A DNA stretch of 58,012 bases, taken from assembly GCA_018818105.1 (NCBI GenBank), contig JAHISK010000074.1:1-58012 (forward strand). Direction: 5' to 3'. Positions 8,192 through 17,900 of this stretch are shown piece by piece. Origin of the DNA: Candidatus Omnitrophota bacterium. Its GTDB lineage: Bacteria; Omnitrophota; Gorgyraeia; Duberdicusellales; 4484-171. The stretch's first letter is position 1. Every line of letters begins with the position of its first letter. The translations under genes were made by a program, and so were the position numbers. The notes beneath the pieces are model-generated. The model had not been told where the DNA came from and ran no database searches. It saw nothing but the letters and a program-made list of their open reading frames with translations.

Positions 8192-10072
8192 CTATTTTTC
8201 TATTATACTAGATAACGAAAGTTTTCTCAATGAAAAGCCCATTTCTTCTTTACCAAGGGAAATACTGACCGGCATTAATTTTCTCACAGAATTTCCTATA
8301 TATATTTTATCTGCCTGATAAATATCTTCTAAATATAAGATTTTCTCAATCGCCTCGCCCCTAGCTAAAAGGTATTCCCTGAAAACCCCAGGCAGAAGTC
8401 CGCTTTTAACCGGAGGAGTGTACATCTTTCCTTTTTTTTCAACAAAAATATTTGAAATTGCGCCCTCAGTAACCTCTCCTCTATTATTTAGAAATACCAC
8501 ATCAAAAAATCCGCTCTTTCGCGCGTCATGTAACTCTCTATTGTAAAGAAATCGCTGCGTTGTCTTATGATACAAAAACTCATCGTCGGGATTCACCCTT
8601 ACAGTACTAATCTTAATCTTTACCTCAAAGGGTTGGTGAGATATCTCTTCTTTTTCCATATTAATCTTTCCATCCATACTTACCAACGCTCTTATTTTCC
8701 ACTTCTTCTCCTTAAGTTTAGTAAGGCTGTTTTCTAAAACTTTAAATTTTTTAGTCAAATCGCTTGTGTCTAATGGTATGGAAAAATACTCACATGTGTT
8801 TTCTAGTCTTTGTAGATGTAAGTCAAAAAGAAAAAAACCGGCAGCAGCCTCCCAAAGAATAGTTTCAACAAGAAAAAACTCACGTATCTGATTACTAAGA
8901 AATTTTGCTTTTAAAAGAGCTTCGGCGTACTCATCTCTATCAACCGAATCATAAACAATGCCGCCGCCTATACCCATTTGACCATTATTGCCTTTCAAGT
9001 GAATAGTGCGGATTGCCACATTAAATGAAGCCTCCCGTTTCGGAGAAATATATCCTATGGCTCCGGTATAAATCCCTCGAGGTTCAGCTTCCAACTGATT
9101 TATAATCTGCATGGTTTTTATTTTAGGCGCGCCGGTAACTGATCCGCAGGGGAAAAGAGATGAAAATATGTCCTTGAATGTTACGTTATTTTTTAATTCC
9201 GCCTCAACCGTAGAAGTCATCTGATACAGTGTACGGTACTTTTCTACTTCGAACAATTTGGGAACCCAAACCCGTTTAGCAATTCTTCCCAAATCGTTTC
9301 TCAACAAATCTACAATCATTATATTTTCCGCTTTTATCTTTCGGCTACTCTTCAACCACTGTTTATTGCTCTCATCACAAGCGAAACTCCGACCACGGGC
9401 AACTGTCCCTTTCATCGGCCGAGTTTGAATTATTCCGTCTTTGATTTTAAAAAACAATTCGGGCGAAAACGATAAAAAAACATCATCCCCGGTATTAATA
9501 AAAGCGCCGTGAGACGTAGGCTGCGCGCTCCTTAATTTGGCGTAAAAATCAAAAACACTTCCCTCAAACTCAAACTTATTTTTAAAAGTATAATTAACTT
9601 GATACGTTAGCCCTTCTTCTAAAAAACATTTTATTTTTTTTATTCGCGCGCTGTATTCTTCATAACTGATATTGCCGGATACATTCTTTATGCTGCGCCC
9701 AAATCCAGCGTCCGTTTTATCAAACCAATCGTTCACAAGCAAAGGATTAGTAAAAACACCTAACCATGCTAAAGGAATCGCGGATGTCTTCCTCAAAGGC
9801 TCAAGAGAAGGTTCAAGAAAATATCCAAATTCATAAGCAAAATATCCGCAAAGCCAAAACCCTTGATTTAACGCCTCTTCCACATTTTCAAAAAAACGAT
9901 TTATGTCATCTCCATAATTAAACGTAATGGCGCGTATAAAATCCGTAAATATATGGGGGGATTGATTATCGAATAAGGCTTGCGACAGCATAAAAGGAAC
10001 ATTGCTCTCCCTATTCATCAATTTTTTTAAATGTTGTCGTGAAAAATACCGAGACCGAGAAAGGTTCTTCAT
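8192..10072 (-). CDS. pabB: Fused aminodeoxychorismate synthase / aminodeoxychorismate lyase
   Basis: This 626-aa fusion works in p-aminobenzoate and folate synthesis. Residues 1-390 are a PabB/TrpE-like chorismate domain with the diagnostic GSVTGAPKIKTMQIINQLE, RGIYTGAIGYISP and GIGGGIVYDSVDRDEYAEAL motifs. From about residue 400 a PabC-like class IV aminotransferase domain follows (ETILW, LHLQRLENTCEYF, TEGAISNIFVEKKG, SGLLPGVFRE) that would release pyruvate to give PABA. PabB-PabC fusions are known in several phyla. The start overlaps the GT39 stop codon in an ATGA pattern. The pabA amidotransferase partner is not in the window. Confidence 0.92.
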   Translation of the reverse strand: MKNLSRSRYFSRQHLKKLMNRESNVPFMLSQALFDNQSPHIFTDFIRAITFNYGDDINRFFENVEEALNQGFWLCGYFAYEFGYFLEPSLEPLRKTSAIPLAWLGVFTNPLLVNDWFDKTDAGFGRSIKNVSGNISYEEYSARIKKIKCFLEEGLTYQVNYTFKNKFEFEGSVFDFYAKLRSAQPTSHGAFINTGDDVFLSFSPELFFKIKDGIIQTRPMKGTVARGRSFACDESNKQWLKSSRKIKAENIMIVDLLRNDLGRIAKRVWVPKLFEVEKYRTLYQMTSTVEAELKNNVTFKDIFSSLFPCGSVTGAPKIKTMQIINQLEAEPRGIYTGAIGYISPKREASFNVAIRTIHLKGNNGQMGIGGGIVYDSVDRDEYAEALLKAKFLSNQIREFFLVETILWEAAAGFFLFDLHLQRLENTCEYFSIPLDTSDLTKKFKVLENSLTKLKEKKWKIRALVSMDGKINMEKEEISHQPFEVKIKISTVRVNPDDEFLYHKTTQRFLYNRELHDARKSGFFDVVFLNNRGEVTEGAISNIFVEKKGKMYTPPVKSGLLPGVFREYLLARGEAIEKILYLEDIYQADKIYIGNSVRKLMPVSISLGKEEMGFSLRKLSLSSIIEK

Positions 10073-11724
10073 TTCTTGTTGTAATAAAAGTGATTTACGC
10101 CGACGTTAGCTATTTCATTGCCGCGGCACTTTGTTGTTTCATATAAAGAAATCAATACACAGCTGTCTGGGGGACAAGTTTGTTTTTCCCAATAAACTAT
10201 TTCCTTTTTAAAATCTTTATAAGCAGGCAGTACCAGATACAACCTTTCGGTAGTATAGATTTTATCTGTTTGAACATCTAAACTATTTACTTTTTTAACA
10301 ATCTTTTTTAGTTCCGAATAATCGGAAACCATAGGCATCGCAAATAAATTAGCAAACTGCAAAAACAACACCCAAACAATAAAAAAATTTCTAAATTGTA
10401 TATGCTGAGGTTTCTTTATTATTGAAATAAAACCCGCTAAAAACACAATTAATACCGCCGACGCAAAAGAAGGAATAAACTCTCCCGCGATTTTAGAATA
10501 AATAAACCCACCGGTTACCATAAACGCAAAAAACCCACTCATCGCGTAAAATATTTTTCTTTTCAATTTATCTTTTGCCTCCAAAAAAAACTTAGCGGCA
10601 AACCCGCAAAAAGGAACCGACAATAAAAGAAGATACATTTCCATTTTAGATCGTAACAGCGACAAAATAATAAACCCGCCCCAAAACCACCATAGATACA
10701 CTTTTTCCCAGAAATCTAACTTCTTTCTTTTTATTTTAAAAAAGTATACTATGCTAAAAAAAGACCACGGTAAAAATAATAAAAACAAAAATGGCAGATA
10801 GAAAAATATCGAACGCAACCGAAGAAAAGCGTGCCGCGACTGCCCAAACCCTCGGGAAAATGTTTGGTCTATCACCATCTTTCCAAAATACTGCGGATCT
10901 ATCCGAGAAAAAGAAAAAATCCATAATCCACATACGGCAACAACACAAAAATTCACCCCAATCGCTTTACCTAAAGATTTTTTATCCCTCGCCAAAACAC
11001 TCATTACAACTTGCACAAATAGAGGGAAAATAATACCTAACGCGCCTTTAGTAAAAACAGCCAAAAATCCAAATAACACTGATAGCATCAAATAGAATAT
11101 CCTCTCTTCTGTTCTATTTTTCCAAAAATAAAAAATACTTAAAAAAATAAAACAAAGAAAAAAAATATCCATACGCAAAAGCACACTCATCCCATAAAAT
11201 ATAACGGCAGTAGCTAAGAACAACGACGAATATAATCCTGTTTTTTCTAATCCTTGTTTCTTAAAAAAAGCGAAGTTGACCGACAAAATTATCCATGAAA
11301 TAAATATGTTGAAAAGCGTGGGGAAAAACAAATAATTAAACTTTGATATACTTAATAACCCTTTTAATGCCCAAAAATATAAAGGGGGTTTATCATAATA
11401 GGTCTGATTAAGATATGTCGGAATCAGTAACGTCTTAAATGTATCCATATTTTGCGCGATATGAATACTACGAATCTCATCCGGCGGAATAGGTGATCTC
11501 AAAAAAGATGCCGGTAGATACAACGATAAACAAAGCAAAAAAAGTAAAAGATAAGGTTTCCTTAATCGAAGGCGCCAAATTATTATAATACAACGTAAAC
11601 CGAAACCCTGTATCGAAAATACTTTAGCCTTAAAAAGTTTATCTCGAAATAAAGATTTAGTATTTTCTGGTACGGGGTAAATATTACGTTTTCTTCCTGT
11701 TAATAAAGTATAAATTCCTCGCAT
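10069..11724 (-). CDS. GT39/ArnT-like membrane glycosyltransferase
   Basis: It is a polytopic membrane protein of 551 aa with about 11-13 hydrophobic segments. The first periplasmic loop holds PIPPDEIRSIHIAQNM, with the acidic pair expected of GT39/GT-C enzymes, and YYDKPPLYFW, the counterpart of the ArnT YYEKPP motif. Such enzymes transfer a sugar from an undecaprenyl-phosphate donor to lipid A or proteins outside the inner membrane. The start at 11724 overlaps the LABN gene by 41 nt; I keep it because GGGAGGT lies about 10 nt upstream and no good later start exists. It forms a set with the GT2 and LABN genes upstream. Confidence 0.85.
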   Translation of the reverse strand: MRGIYTLLTGRKRNIYPVPENTKSLFRDKLFKAKVFSIQGFGLRCIIIIWRLRLRKPYLLLFLLCLSLYLPASFLRSPIPPDEIRSIHIAQNMDTFKTLLIPTYLNQTYYDKPPLYFWALKGLLSISKFNYLFFPTLFNIFISWIILSVNFAFFKKQGLEKTGLYSSLFLATAVIFYGMSVLLRMDIFFLCFIFLSIFYFWKNRTEERIFYLMLSVLFGFLAVFTKGALGIIFPLFVQVVMSVLARDKKSLGKAIGVNFCVVAVCGLWIFSFSRIDPQYFGKMVIDQTFSRGFGQSRHAFLRLRSIFFYLPFLFLLFLPWSFFSIVYFFKIKRKKLDFWEKVYLWWFWGGFIILSLLRSKMEMYLLLLSVPFCGFAAKFFLEAKDKLKRKIFYAMSGFFAFMVTGGFIYSKIAGEFIPSFASAVLIVFLAGFISIIKKPQHIQFRNFFIVWVLFLQFANLFAMPMVSDYSELKKIVKKVNSLDVQTDKIYTTERLYLVLPAYKDFKKEIVYWEKQTCPPDSCVLISLYETTKCRGNEIANVGVNHFYYNKK

Positions 11725-11959
11725 AAATAAAAATACCTCCCGCCTGCCCTAAAATAAAAACAGTATCTCTACGGTAAATAGCGTAAGCCAGAAGCAAAAT
11801 CCCGCCAAAGATACTAAAATACCAGAAAGACATGGGGATAACACTTTGGCGTTTCTTTTCACTGGCAATCCATTGAAAAAAAAACCGGCAAAAAAATAAG
11901 ATCTGCCCGGAAAACCCCAGAATAAGCCAAATCGAATGACTAACCGCGTTCAATTTCAT
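11684..11959 (-). CDS. LABN-domain (lipid A biosynthesis N-terminal) membrane protein
   Basis: It has 91 aa with three hydrophobic helices. The core ILFFCRFFFQWIASEKKRQS and IPMSFWYFSIFGGILLLAYA match the lipid-A-disaccharide synthase N-terminal domain (PF07578), which also occurs as a stand-alone protein beside GT2/GT39 sugar-transfer genes. It could act in flipping or presenting an undecaprenyl-phosphate sugar. The overlaps of 20 nt with GT2 upstream and 41 nt with GT39 downstream show a tightly coupled operon. Confidence 0.85.
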   Translation of the reverse strand: MKLNAVSHSIWLILGFSGQILFFCRFFFQWIASEKKRQSVIPMSFWYFSIFGGILLLAYAIYRRDTVFILGQAGGIFIYARNLYFINRKKT

Positions 11960-12644
11960 ATTTTAATATTCTCCTTTTTAACCAATACACGCCGCCCAAA
12001 TCAAAAAAGCCTTCTCTTGCCCGCCTAAAAGTTGTATACTTTGATTTTCCAAACTCGCGCCCATTATGAGCAACATAAACTTCCCTGACTAAAAAGCCTT
12101 TTAGCCTAACCAGAAAAGTAAAAAATCTATGAAAATTCTTAAAAAAAGGAATCTCTGAAACTATTTCCCTCTTAAACATTTTTAAAGAACATCCCGCGTC
12201 TTGAGTTGTATCTTTCAAAACTATATATCGAAAAGCTTTTGCTGTTTGTGATGATATTCTTCTTAATAAAGTATCTTTTCTCTTTTTTCTTATACCGGTG
12301 ATAAAATCGACCCCATCCTTTTCTTTTATAAGTTTACTAATCTCTTCTGGAGGATTTTGACAATCCGCGTCCATCGTAATTATCCATTCTCCTTGAGCCT
12401 TCTTAAACCCAACATACAACGCCGCAGATTGACCTCGATTACTTTTTAAAGAAATACTCTCTATATTATTGTATTTTTTCTTAAGTTCCTCTAACCGTTC
12501 TAAAGAATTATCATTACTGCCATCATTAACATAAATAATCTCGTACTGACAAGACAACGGCCGCATTACCTGCTCAATCCTTTCCTGCAATACGCCTAAA
12601 GACTCCGCCTCATTAAATAAAGGGATTACGATCGAATATTCCAT
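11940..12644 (-). CDS. GT2 polyprenyl-phosphate glycosyltransferase (DPM1/ArnC-like)
   Basis: This is a GT-A fold family 2 enzyme of about 234 aa. YSIVIPLFNEAESL, the nucleotide-binding IIYVNDGSNDNS, the metal-binding MDADCQNPPEEI and the later QDAGCSLKMFKREI match dolichol/undecaprenyl-phosphate hexose synthases. It lacks the two C-terminal membrane helices of ArnC/GtrB, so it is likely peripheral. It would charge undecaprenyl phosphate for the GT39 enzyme two genes on. I start it at 12644 (MEYS); an in-frame ATG four codons earlier lies in a word repeat and neither has a clear ribosome site. Confidence 0.88.
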   Translation of the reverse strand: MEYSIVIPLFNEAESLGVLQERIEQVMRPLSCQYEIIYVNDGSNDNSLERLEELKKKYNNIESISLKSNRGQSAALYVGFKKAQGEWIITMDADCQNPPEEISKLIKEKDGVDFITGIRKKRKDTLLRRISSQTAKAFRYIVLKDTTQDAGCSLKMFKREIVSEIPFFKNFHRFFTFLVRLKGFLVREVYVAHNGREFGKSKYTTFRRAREGFFDLGGVYWLKRRILKYEIERG

Positions 12645-12649
12645 AATAT

Positions 12650-12718
12650 AGTTCATAGTTCATAGTTCATAGTTCGGAGTTCGGAGAAATAATTTCTTAT
12701 ACTATCAACTACGAACTA
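12650..12718. repeat. GTTCATA/GTTCGGA word repeat between mutM and GT2
   Basis: The gap holds tandem GTTCATAGTTCATAGTTCAT then AGTTCGGAGTTCGGAG, and an inverse arm ACTATCAACTACGAACTA that reaches the mutM stop codon. It could fold into a hairpin of about 65 nt. It also supplies the upstream in-frame ATG of the GT2 gene. Confidence 0.7.
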
Positions 12719-13519
12719 TTTCTGGCATTTAGGACAATAATACGTGCCTCTACCGCCAATAGATTCTCGTTTTATCGTTGCCTTACATCGAAAACAAGGT
12801 TTTCCCTGTCTTTGATATACTTTTAATAATGCCTTATATTTACCTTTCTCTCCGTTGAGCTGTCTATACGTATCTACCGATGACCCTCCTCGCTCAATAG
12901 ATTTTCTTAGAATTCTTATCAAACAAGTATAAATTCTCCCTATATCTTTCTTATCAATCTTATCGGCTCTTCGTTGGGGACTTATCCCTGCGCAAAAAAC
13001 AGCTTCCTGGGCGTACATATTGCCTACGCCAGCCAAAAAGCGCTGATCCATAAGAAGCGGTTTTATTTTTGCTGTTTTCTTATCAAACAGCTTAACAAAA
13101 TTTTGTTTACTTAATCCTAGCGGCTCCGGCCCCATATTTTTTATAAGGGCAAGATTCGTCCAATCATCTATTAGCTTTATCTCACCTAAAACTCGTGAAT
13201 CACAAAAGTTTAAAATCTTACCATTATTTAAAACAAAACCTACCCGGCAAAACTTCTCATAAGTTTTGCTTAAAAACAACCATCCGCTTATCCTCAAATG
13301 AATTACCAGATATAAATCATCTGCCAGCTCAAAAATTAAAACCTTACCCCGTCTTATAATGTTCTTTACTGTTTTATTTTCAACTTTCGACTTAAAAACA
13401 GTTTTTGATACGCCTTTTATAACTCTGGCGTCGTCAACAACGATATCCTTAATCTTTTTGCCTAAAACATTCCTACTCAACTGTAACCGAATGGTCTCTA
13501 CTTCAGGCAATTCAGGCAT
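12716..13519 (-). CDS. mutM: Formamidopyrimidine-DNA glycosylase
   Basis: This 267-aa bifunctional base-excision enzyme removes 8-oxoguanine and related lesions and nicks the site. The N-terminal PELPEVETIR supplies the catalytic proline and glutamate. The conserved lysine lies in RRGKVLIFEL, the helix-two-turn-helix region holds QRFLAGVGNMYAQEAVF, and the C-terminal zinc finger has CFRCKATIK with CPKC. All key residues are present and the length is normal. It is separated by word repeats from GT2 and from yjbQ and may be transcribed alone. Confidence 0.96.
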   Translation of the reverse strand: MPELPEVETIRLQLSRNVLGKKIKDIVVDDARVIKGVSKTVFKSKVENKTVKNIIRRGKVLIFELADDLYLVIHLRISGWLFLSKTYEKFCRVGFVLNNGKILNFCDSRVLGEIKLIDDWTNLALIKNMGPEPLGLSKQNFVKLFDKKTAKIKPLLMDQRFLAGVGNMYAQEAVFCAGISPQRRADKIDKKDIGRIYTCLIRILRKSIERGGSSVDTYRQLNGEKGKYKALLKVYQRQGKPCFRCKATIKRESIGGRGTYYCPKCQK

Positions 13520-13547
13520 AAGATTCTCCTTCCTTAGTTCGCCATAA

Positions 13548-13645
13548 ATTCATAGATATTTATTGAGATTCATAGAAATTAATCGTTAAATATCTCATAT
13601 ACAATAAATCTCGCGAAGCGAATTTCTATAAATTTCAATCAAGCT
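13548..13645. repeat. Intergenic word repeat with inverted arms, yjbQ-mutM gap
   Basis: AATTCATAGATATTTATTGA and GATTCATAGAAATTAAT on one side face CGAATTTCTATAAATTTC on the other, with ATCTCATATAC words between. The gap carries no ORF and no clear promoter; it looks like one more member of the imperfect inverted word repeats seen in most gaps here. Confidence 0.45.
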
Positions 13646-13664
13646 CTTTATCTATATCTCTCTT

Positions 13665-14054
13665 CTAAACAATTTTCACGTACACTTGTCTATCTCTGGG
13701 GCCGTCGAATTCACAAAAATATATTCCCTGCCAAGTCCCCAGAACTAACTTACCCTTTTCAATAATTATATTCAACGAACTACCCAATAAAGAACTCTTT
13801 ATATGAGCGTCGGAGTTTCCTTCCCTATGATCATAACTCCCATTTTCAGGAACAATTTTATTTAAATGTTTTATGATATCTTTCTTTACTGAAGGATCGG
13901 CATTTTCGTTTATTGTCAAAGCTGCTGTTGTATGGGGACAAAAAACAACGCATATCCCATTATCTACTTTTTGTTCACGCAGATATTGATTTATCGAAGA
14001 CGTAATATCTACAAACTGACATTTCTCTTTTGTTGGTACCGCCAGCGTCTTCAT
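13665..14054 (-). CDS. yjbQ: YjbQ/UPF0047 family protein
   Basis: It is a small soluble beta-sheet protein of 129 aa, the usual size. CPHTTAALTINENADPS, the DHREGNSDAHIKSSLLG segment and LGTWQGIYFCEFDGPRDRQV are the conserved blocks, with the histidines and acidic residues thought to bind a metal. Members can show thiamine-phosphate synthase side activity, but the main role is unknown. It is flanked by non-coding gaps on both sides and no partner is apparent. Confidence 0.9.
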   Translation of the reverse strand: MKTLAVPTKEKCQFVDITSSINQYLREQKVDNGICVVFCPHTTAALTINENADPSVKKDIIKHLNKIVPENGSYDHREGNSDAHIKSSLLGSSLNIIIEKGKLVLGTWQGIYFCEFDGPRDRQVYVKIV

Positions 14055-14124
14055 TTGTATAATTGTATCATTTGAAAGTTTTATGGCAATATGTTAATGG
14101 AATAATTGAAGTTTCAACCGTCCC

Positions 14125-14352
14125 TTAATAGATCAAAATGAGAGTGATAAATGTGAGAAGAACAAACACAGCAACCCAGACAATCCAAGCCCTGCCGCCC
14201 CCATCAAATGATACAGATTCTCCACAATAAAGGCATAAAGTGGCGTTAGCGGGAATTGGTTTTTTGCAATGAGGACAGGGTTTCAAATTGGCATAATCTA
14301 AGCCTTCATCCTCCTGCGAAATAGATTGATAATCGAAATAGTTATTGTTCAT
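14125..14352 (-). CDS. Small zinc-ribbon membrane protein
   Basis: The 75-aa protein has an N-terminal acidic segment, a zinc ribbon with CPHC and CLYC at about residues 27-45, and one C-terminal transmembrane helix (WIVWVAVFVLLTFITLILIY). The fold suggests a cytoplasmic ribbon anchored to the membrane with the C-terminus outside. No specific family function is recognised. The start follows the dcd gene after a palindromic word repeat, so it may have its own transcript. Confidence 0.65.
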   Translation of the reverse strand: MNNNYFDYQSISQEDEGLDYANLKPCPHCKKPIPANATLCLYCGESVSFDGGGRAWIVWVAVFVLLTFITLILIY

Positions 14353-14361
14353 TTTGAAAAA

Positions 14362-14430
14362 GATTGCAGATTAGAGATTGGAGATAAAATTCATATTTAT
14401 CTGTAATCTGCCATCTCTAATCTCCAATCT
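14362..14430. repeat. GATTAGAGATTGGAGA palindromic word repeat, copy 1
   Basis: The left arm AGATTAGAGATTGGAGATA faces the right arm ATCTCTAATCTCCAATCT, with CTGTAATCTGCC between them. The copy at 18195-18270 is nearly identical in the same orientation, also beside a carB/dcd transcript end. Confidence 0.8.
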
Positions 14431-14445
14431 AAATCATCTCAAATT

Positions 14446-14958
14446 TTATTTGATATGATTGTATATTCCATTATACCCTTCGGTCTCATCCACCTTAAAA
14501 AATACCAACTGCACTACTCGAGCGTTTTCTTTTAACCTAATACCAAAGGAATTTTGAACAACCAGAATAAATTCACTCTTTCCGCTGAACCCCGCGTCCC
14601 AGACACCATTTTGAGTAAAAGCACCCATGCGAAGAAGCGAGGTACGCGAAAACGCTAACCCACACAAGTTGTTGGGCATATTAATAACTTCGTTCGTCCT
14701 TACCTTATACGCCCCGCGGGATAACTGCCACCACCCAAATTTATCCCGCGGATTTTCTTTCTGAGGGAAAACTTCTTCCATTTGAGGTAGCTGCCTATCG
14801 GAGTTAGAAAAGTCTAAACTTCCCAAAGAACAAAACTTAAATAATTTTCCAACAGTTAAATCTATACCGTTAGGCGTAAGCTGTTTATCTAAGTTAATAT
14901 ATCCTTCTATCAGTTTTTGTTCTTTTATTGCCGTATTCAATTCGGCTTTATTAAGCAT
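14446..14958 (-). CDS. dcd: dCTP deaminase / dUTPase-family nucleotide hydrolase
   Basis: It is an about 170-aa member of the trimeric dUTPase/dCTP deaminase superfamily that supplies dUMP or dUTP for thymidylate synthesis. The SRTSLLRMGAF segment corresponds to the nucleotide-binding RSSLxRxG motif, and WDAGFSGKSEFILVV to the DPGFxGxxxLEL motif. The N-terminal LTPNGIDLTVGKLF is typical of dCTP deaminases. I start at 14958, where ATGCTTAA overlaps the carB stop codon. The longer frame to 15054 adds 32 residues from inside carB and has no support. The exact reaction, deamination or pyrophosphatase, is not settled. Confidence 0.85.
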   Translation of the reverse strand: MLNKAELNTAIKEQKLIEGYINLDKQLTPNGIDLTVGKLFKFCSLGSLDFSNSDRQLPQMEEVFPQKENPRDKFGWWQLSRGAYKVRTNEVINMPNNLCGLAFSRTSLLRMGAFTQNGVWDAGFSGKSEFILVVQNSFGIRLKENARVVQLVFFKVDETEGYNGIYNHIK

Positions 14959-17900
14959 CAACGCGCTCCTTGGATTCTTCTCTGCTCTTATAATAATCCT
15001 GTAACGCCTTAGGTGAAGTTTCCCCTTTTTTAACGGATTCGATTCCTTCAACACTGGCGGCAGCTGCCGCCATAGAAGTAATATAGGGAATCTTATGCTG
15101 TATCGCTCTTATACGAATATAACTATCATCGTATTTACTGTTACGTCCAATGGGCGTATTAATTATAAGCTTTATGTCCTTATTTTTAATCGCGTCACCT
15201 AAATTCGGACGGCCTTCGTGTAACTTTCGTATATAGATATTCTCAACGCCATTCTCTGTTAAAAATTTACTCGTCCCTTCAGTAGCGTAAATAGTAAATC
15301 CTAACTGTTTTATTTTCCTAGCGATAGGAAGCAATTCCGGTTTACTATTATCAGCAACTGTAATTAAAATGTTTCCTTCCAACGGCAGTTTTAAGCCCGC
15401 GGCTGCCTGCGCTTTATAAAAAGCTACGCCAAAAGTATCGCCTAACCCCATCACTTCGCCGGTGGCTTTCATCTCAGGTCCTAATAACGGATCGACTTCG
15501 GGAAACATGTTAAACGGAAAAACCGCTTCTTTAACTCCTACGTATGGAACCTTCACGGTTTTTAATTCTTTAAAATCCTTTATTTTTTTACCTACCATCA
15601 ACTGCGTCGCGATACGCGCCAGAGAAATACCTGTTACTTTTGATACAAGAGGAACTGTTCTAGATGCTCTGGGATTAGCTTCCAAAATATATACCTTTTC
15701 ATCACAAACAGCAAATTGAATATTCATAATACCAACGACACCTAATTCTTTTGCTATTTTCTTAGAATATTCTTCAATAATGGCTAGGTGCTCTTTCTTT
15801 AACGTTCTTGTAGGAATAGCGCACGCTGAATCGCCGGAATGAACACCAGCCAACTCTATATGCTCCATAACTGAAGCGACAAAGGTATTTTCACCATCAC
15901 AAAGAGCGTCGACTTCAGCCTCTATCGCGTGCTCAAGAAATCGGTCTATCAACATAGGGTACTGGGGGCTTACATTGATTGCTTCTTTAGCGTATCGCAA
16001 AAGCATTTCTTCATCATATATAATCTCCATGCCCCGCCCGCCTAAAACAAACGACGGCCTCACCATAAGCGGGTACCCTATTGCATTCGCAATCTTAACA
16101 GATTCTTCTACCGACCTAGCTGTTCCAGCTTGCGGCTGAGGAATCCCTAGTTCAATCATTTTTTCTCTAAATCTTTCCCTATCCTCAGCAAACCGTATAC
16201 TTTCCGGACTCGTCCCTACAATCTTCACACCATTATCCTTTAATTCCTGAGCGATATTAAGAGGGGTTTGACCGCCAAATTGAACGATCACACCATCGGG
16301 TTTTTCTTTTTCATAAATAGTCAACACATCTTCAACTGTTAACGGTTCAAAATATAATTTATTTGATGTATCATAATCGGTAGATACTGTTTCGGGATTA
16401 CAATTAACCATCACCGATTCAAAACCTTCATCCCGTAAAGCGAACGCGGCGTGGACACAAGTATAATCAAACTCTATTCCCTGGCCGATTCTATTCGGGC
16501 CGCCACCTAAAATCATTATTTTTTTGTTCGGAGACACACCTACTTTATCTTCCCCTATATAGGTTGAATAATAATATGCCTCATTCTCTACCCCGCTAAC
16601 AGGAACAATATCATAGCCGGCGCATTTGCCAAGAGAAATTCTGCGCTGTCTCACTTTCTTTTCTTCTACATTGAAAATCTCACCTAAATATTTATCGGAA
16701 AATCCCCATTCTTTTGCCTTTATAACCAAGGCATCGGCTAAATTATCCCAATCAGTTTTAAGCATTTCTTCTTCCAGCATTACTATATCTTTCATTTCGT
16801 TTACAAAATATTGGTGCATATACGTCATGGCACACAAATCATCAACCGTCATTCCTTTTCTTAACGCCTCATACATTAAGAAAATACGCTCACTGGAAGG
16901 ATTGGCCAACTTTGCTTTTAACTCCTGGACTGACAGTGCCCTAAACTTATCAACGCCTAGCCCGTATCTTTTGATTTCTAAAGACCGAATAGCTTTCTGA
17001 AACGCCTCTTTAAACGTCTTGCCAATACTCATCACTTCCCCAACCGCTTTCATCTGCGTACCTAAAACATCCTTTGCTTGAGGAAACTTTTCAAACGCCC
17101 ATCTGGCAAATTTTATAACAACATAGTCGCCGCTCGGTACATACTTTTCCAAAGTCCCTTCTTTCCAATAAGGAATCTCATCCATAGATAACCCCGCGGC
17201 TAATTTAGTTGAAATTCTGGCAATAGGAAACCCTGTCGCTTTTGAAGCCAACGCCGAACTACGCGAAGTTCGCGGATTAATCTCTATAACAACTAACCTG
17301 TCATCCACAGGATTATGAGCAAACTGAACGTTGGTTCCGCCAATAACTCCAATCGCGTCCACAATCTTATATGAATAATCCTGCATTTTCTTCTGCAGTT
17401 TTTGGGGAACAGTCAACATCGGAGCACAACAAAAACTGTCACCCGTATGCACGCCCATAGGATCTATGTTTTCGATAAAACAAACGGTAATTTTCTGATT
17501 TTTATGGTCCCTTACTACTTCCAGCTCCAACTCTTCCCAACCAATAACAGATTCCTCAACTAACACTTGATGAACTAAACTAGCAGCGAGCCCCCTAGTT
17601 ACAATGGTTCTTAACTCTTCCACATTATAAGCAATTCCTCCGCCGGTTCCTCCCATAGTATACGCTGGTCGCAAAACTACAGGGTATGTTAATTTCTCCG
17701 CTATAACTTCGGCTTCTTCCACAGAATGACTAGCTTGAGATTTCGGCAGTTCAATGCCTAACTTAATCATTGTCTCTTTAAACGCGATTCGATCCTCTCC
17801 CCGTTCAATAGCATCTGCTTTTACACCGATAATTTCAACATTATACTTATTTAAAATACCCGCTTTATGCAAACTAGAAGTTAAATTCAAACCGGTTTGC

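Noticed and set aside
10791-11033. Plus-strand open frames such as this one
   Set aside because: They lie opposite long conserved minus-strand genes, match no family and lack ribosome sites; they are chance frames.
14959-15054. Longer N-terminus of dcd
   Set aside because: It would be read inside the carB coding region in another frame and adds a basic segment not expected in the family; the ATG overlapping the carB stop is a better start.
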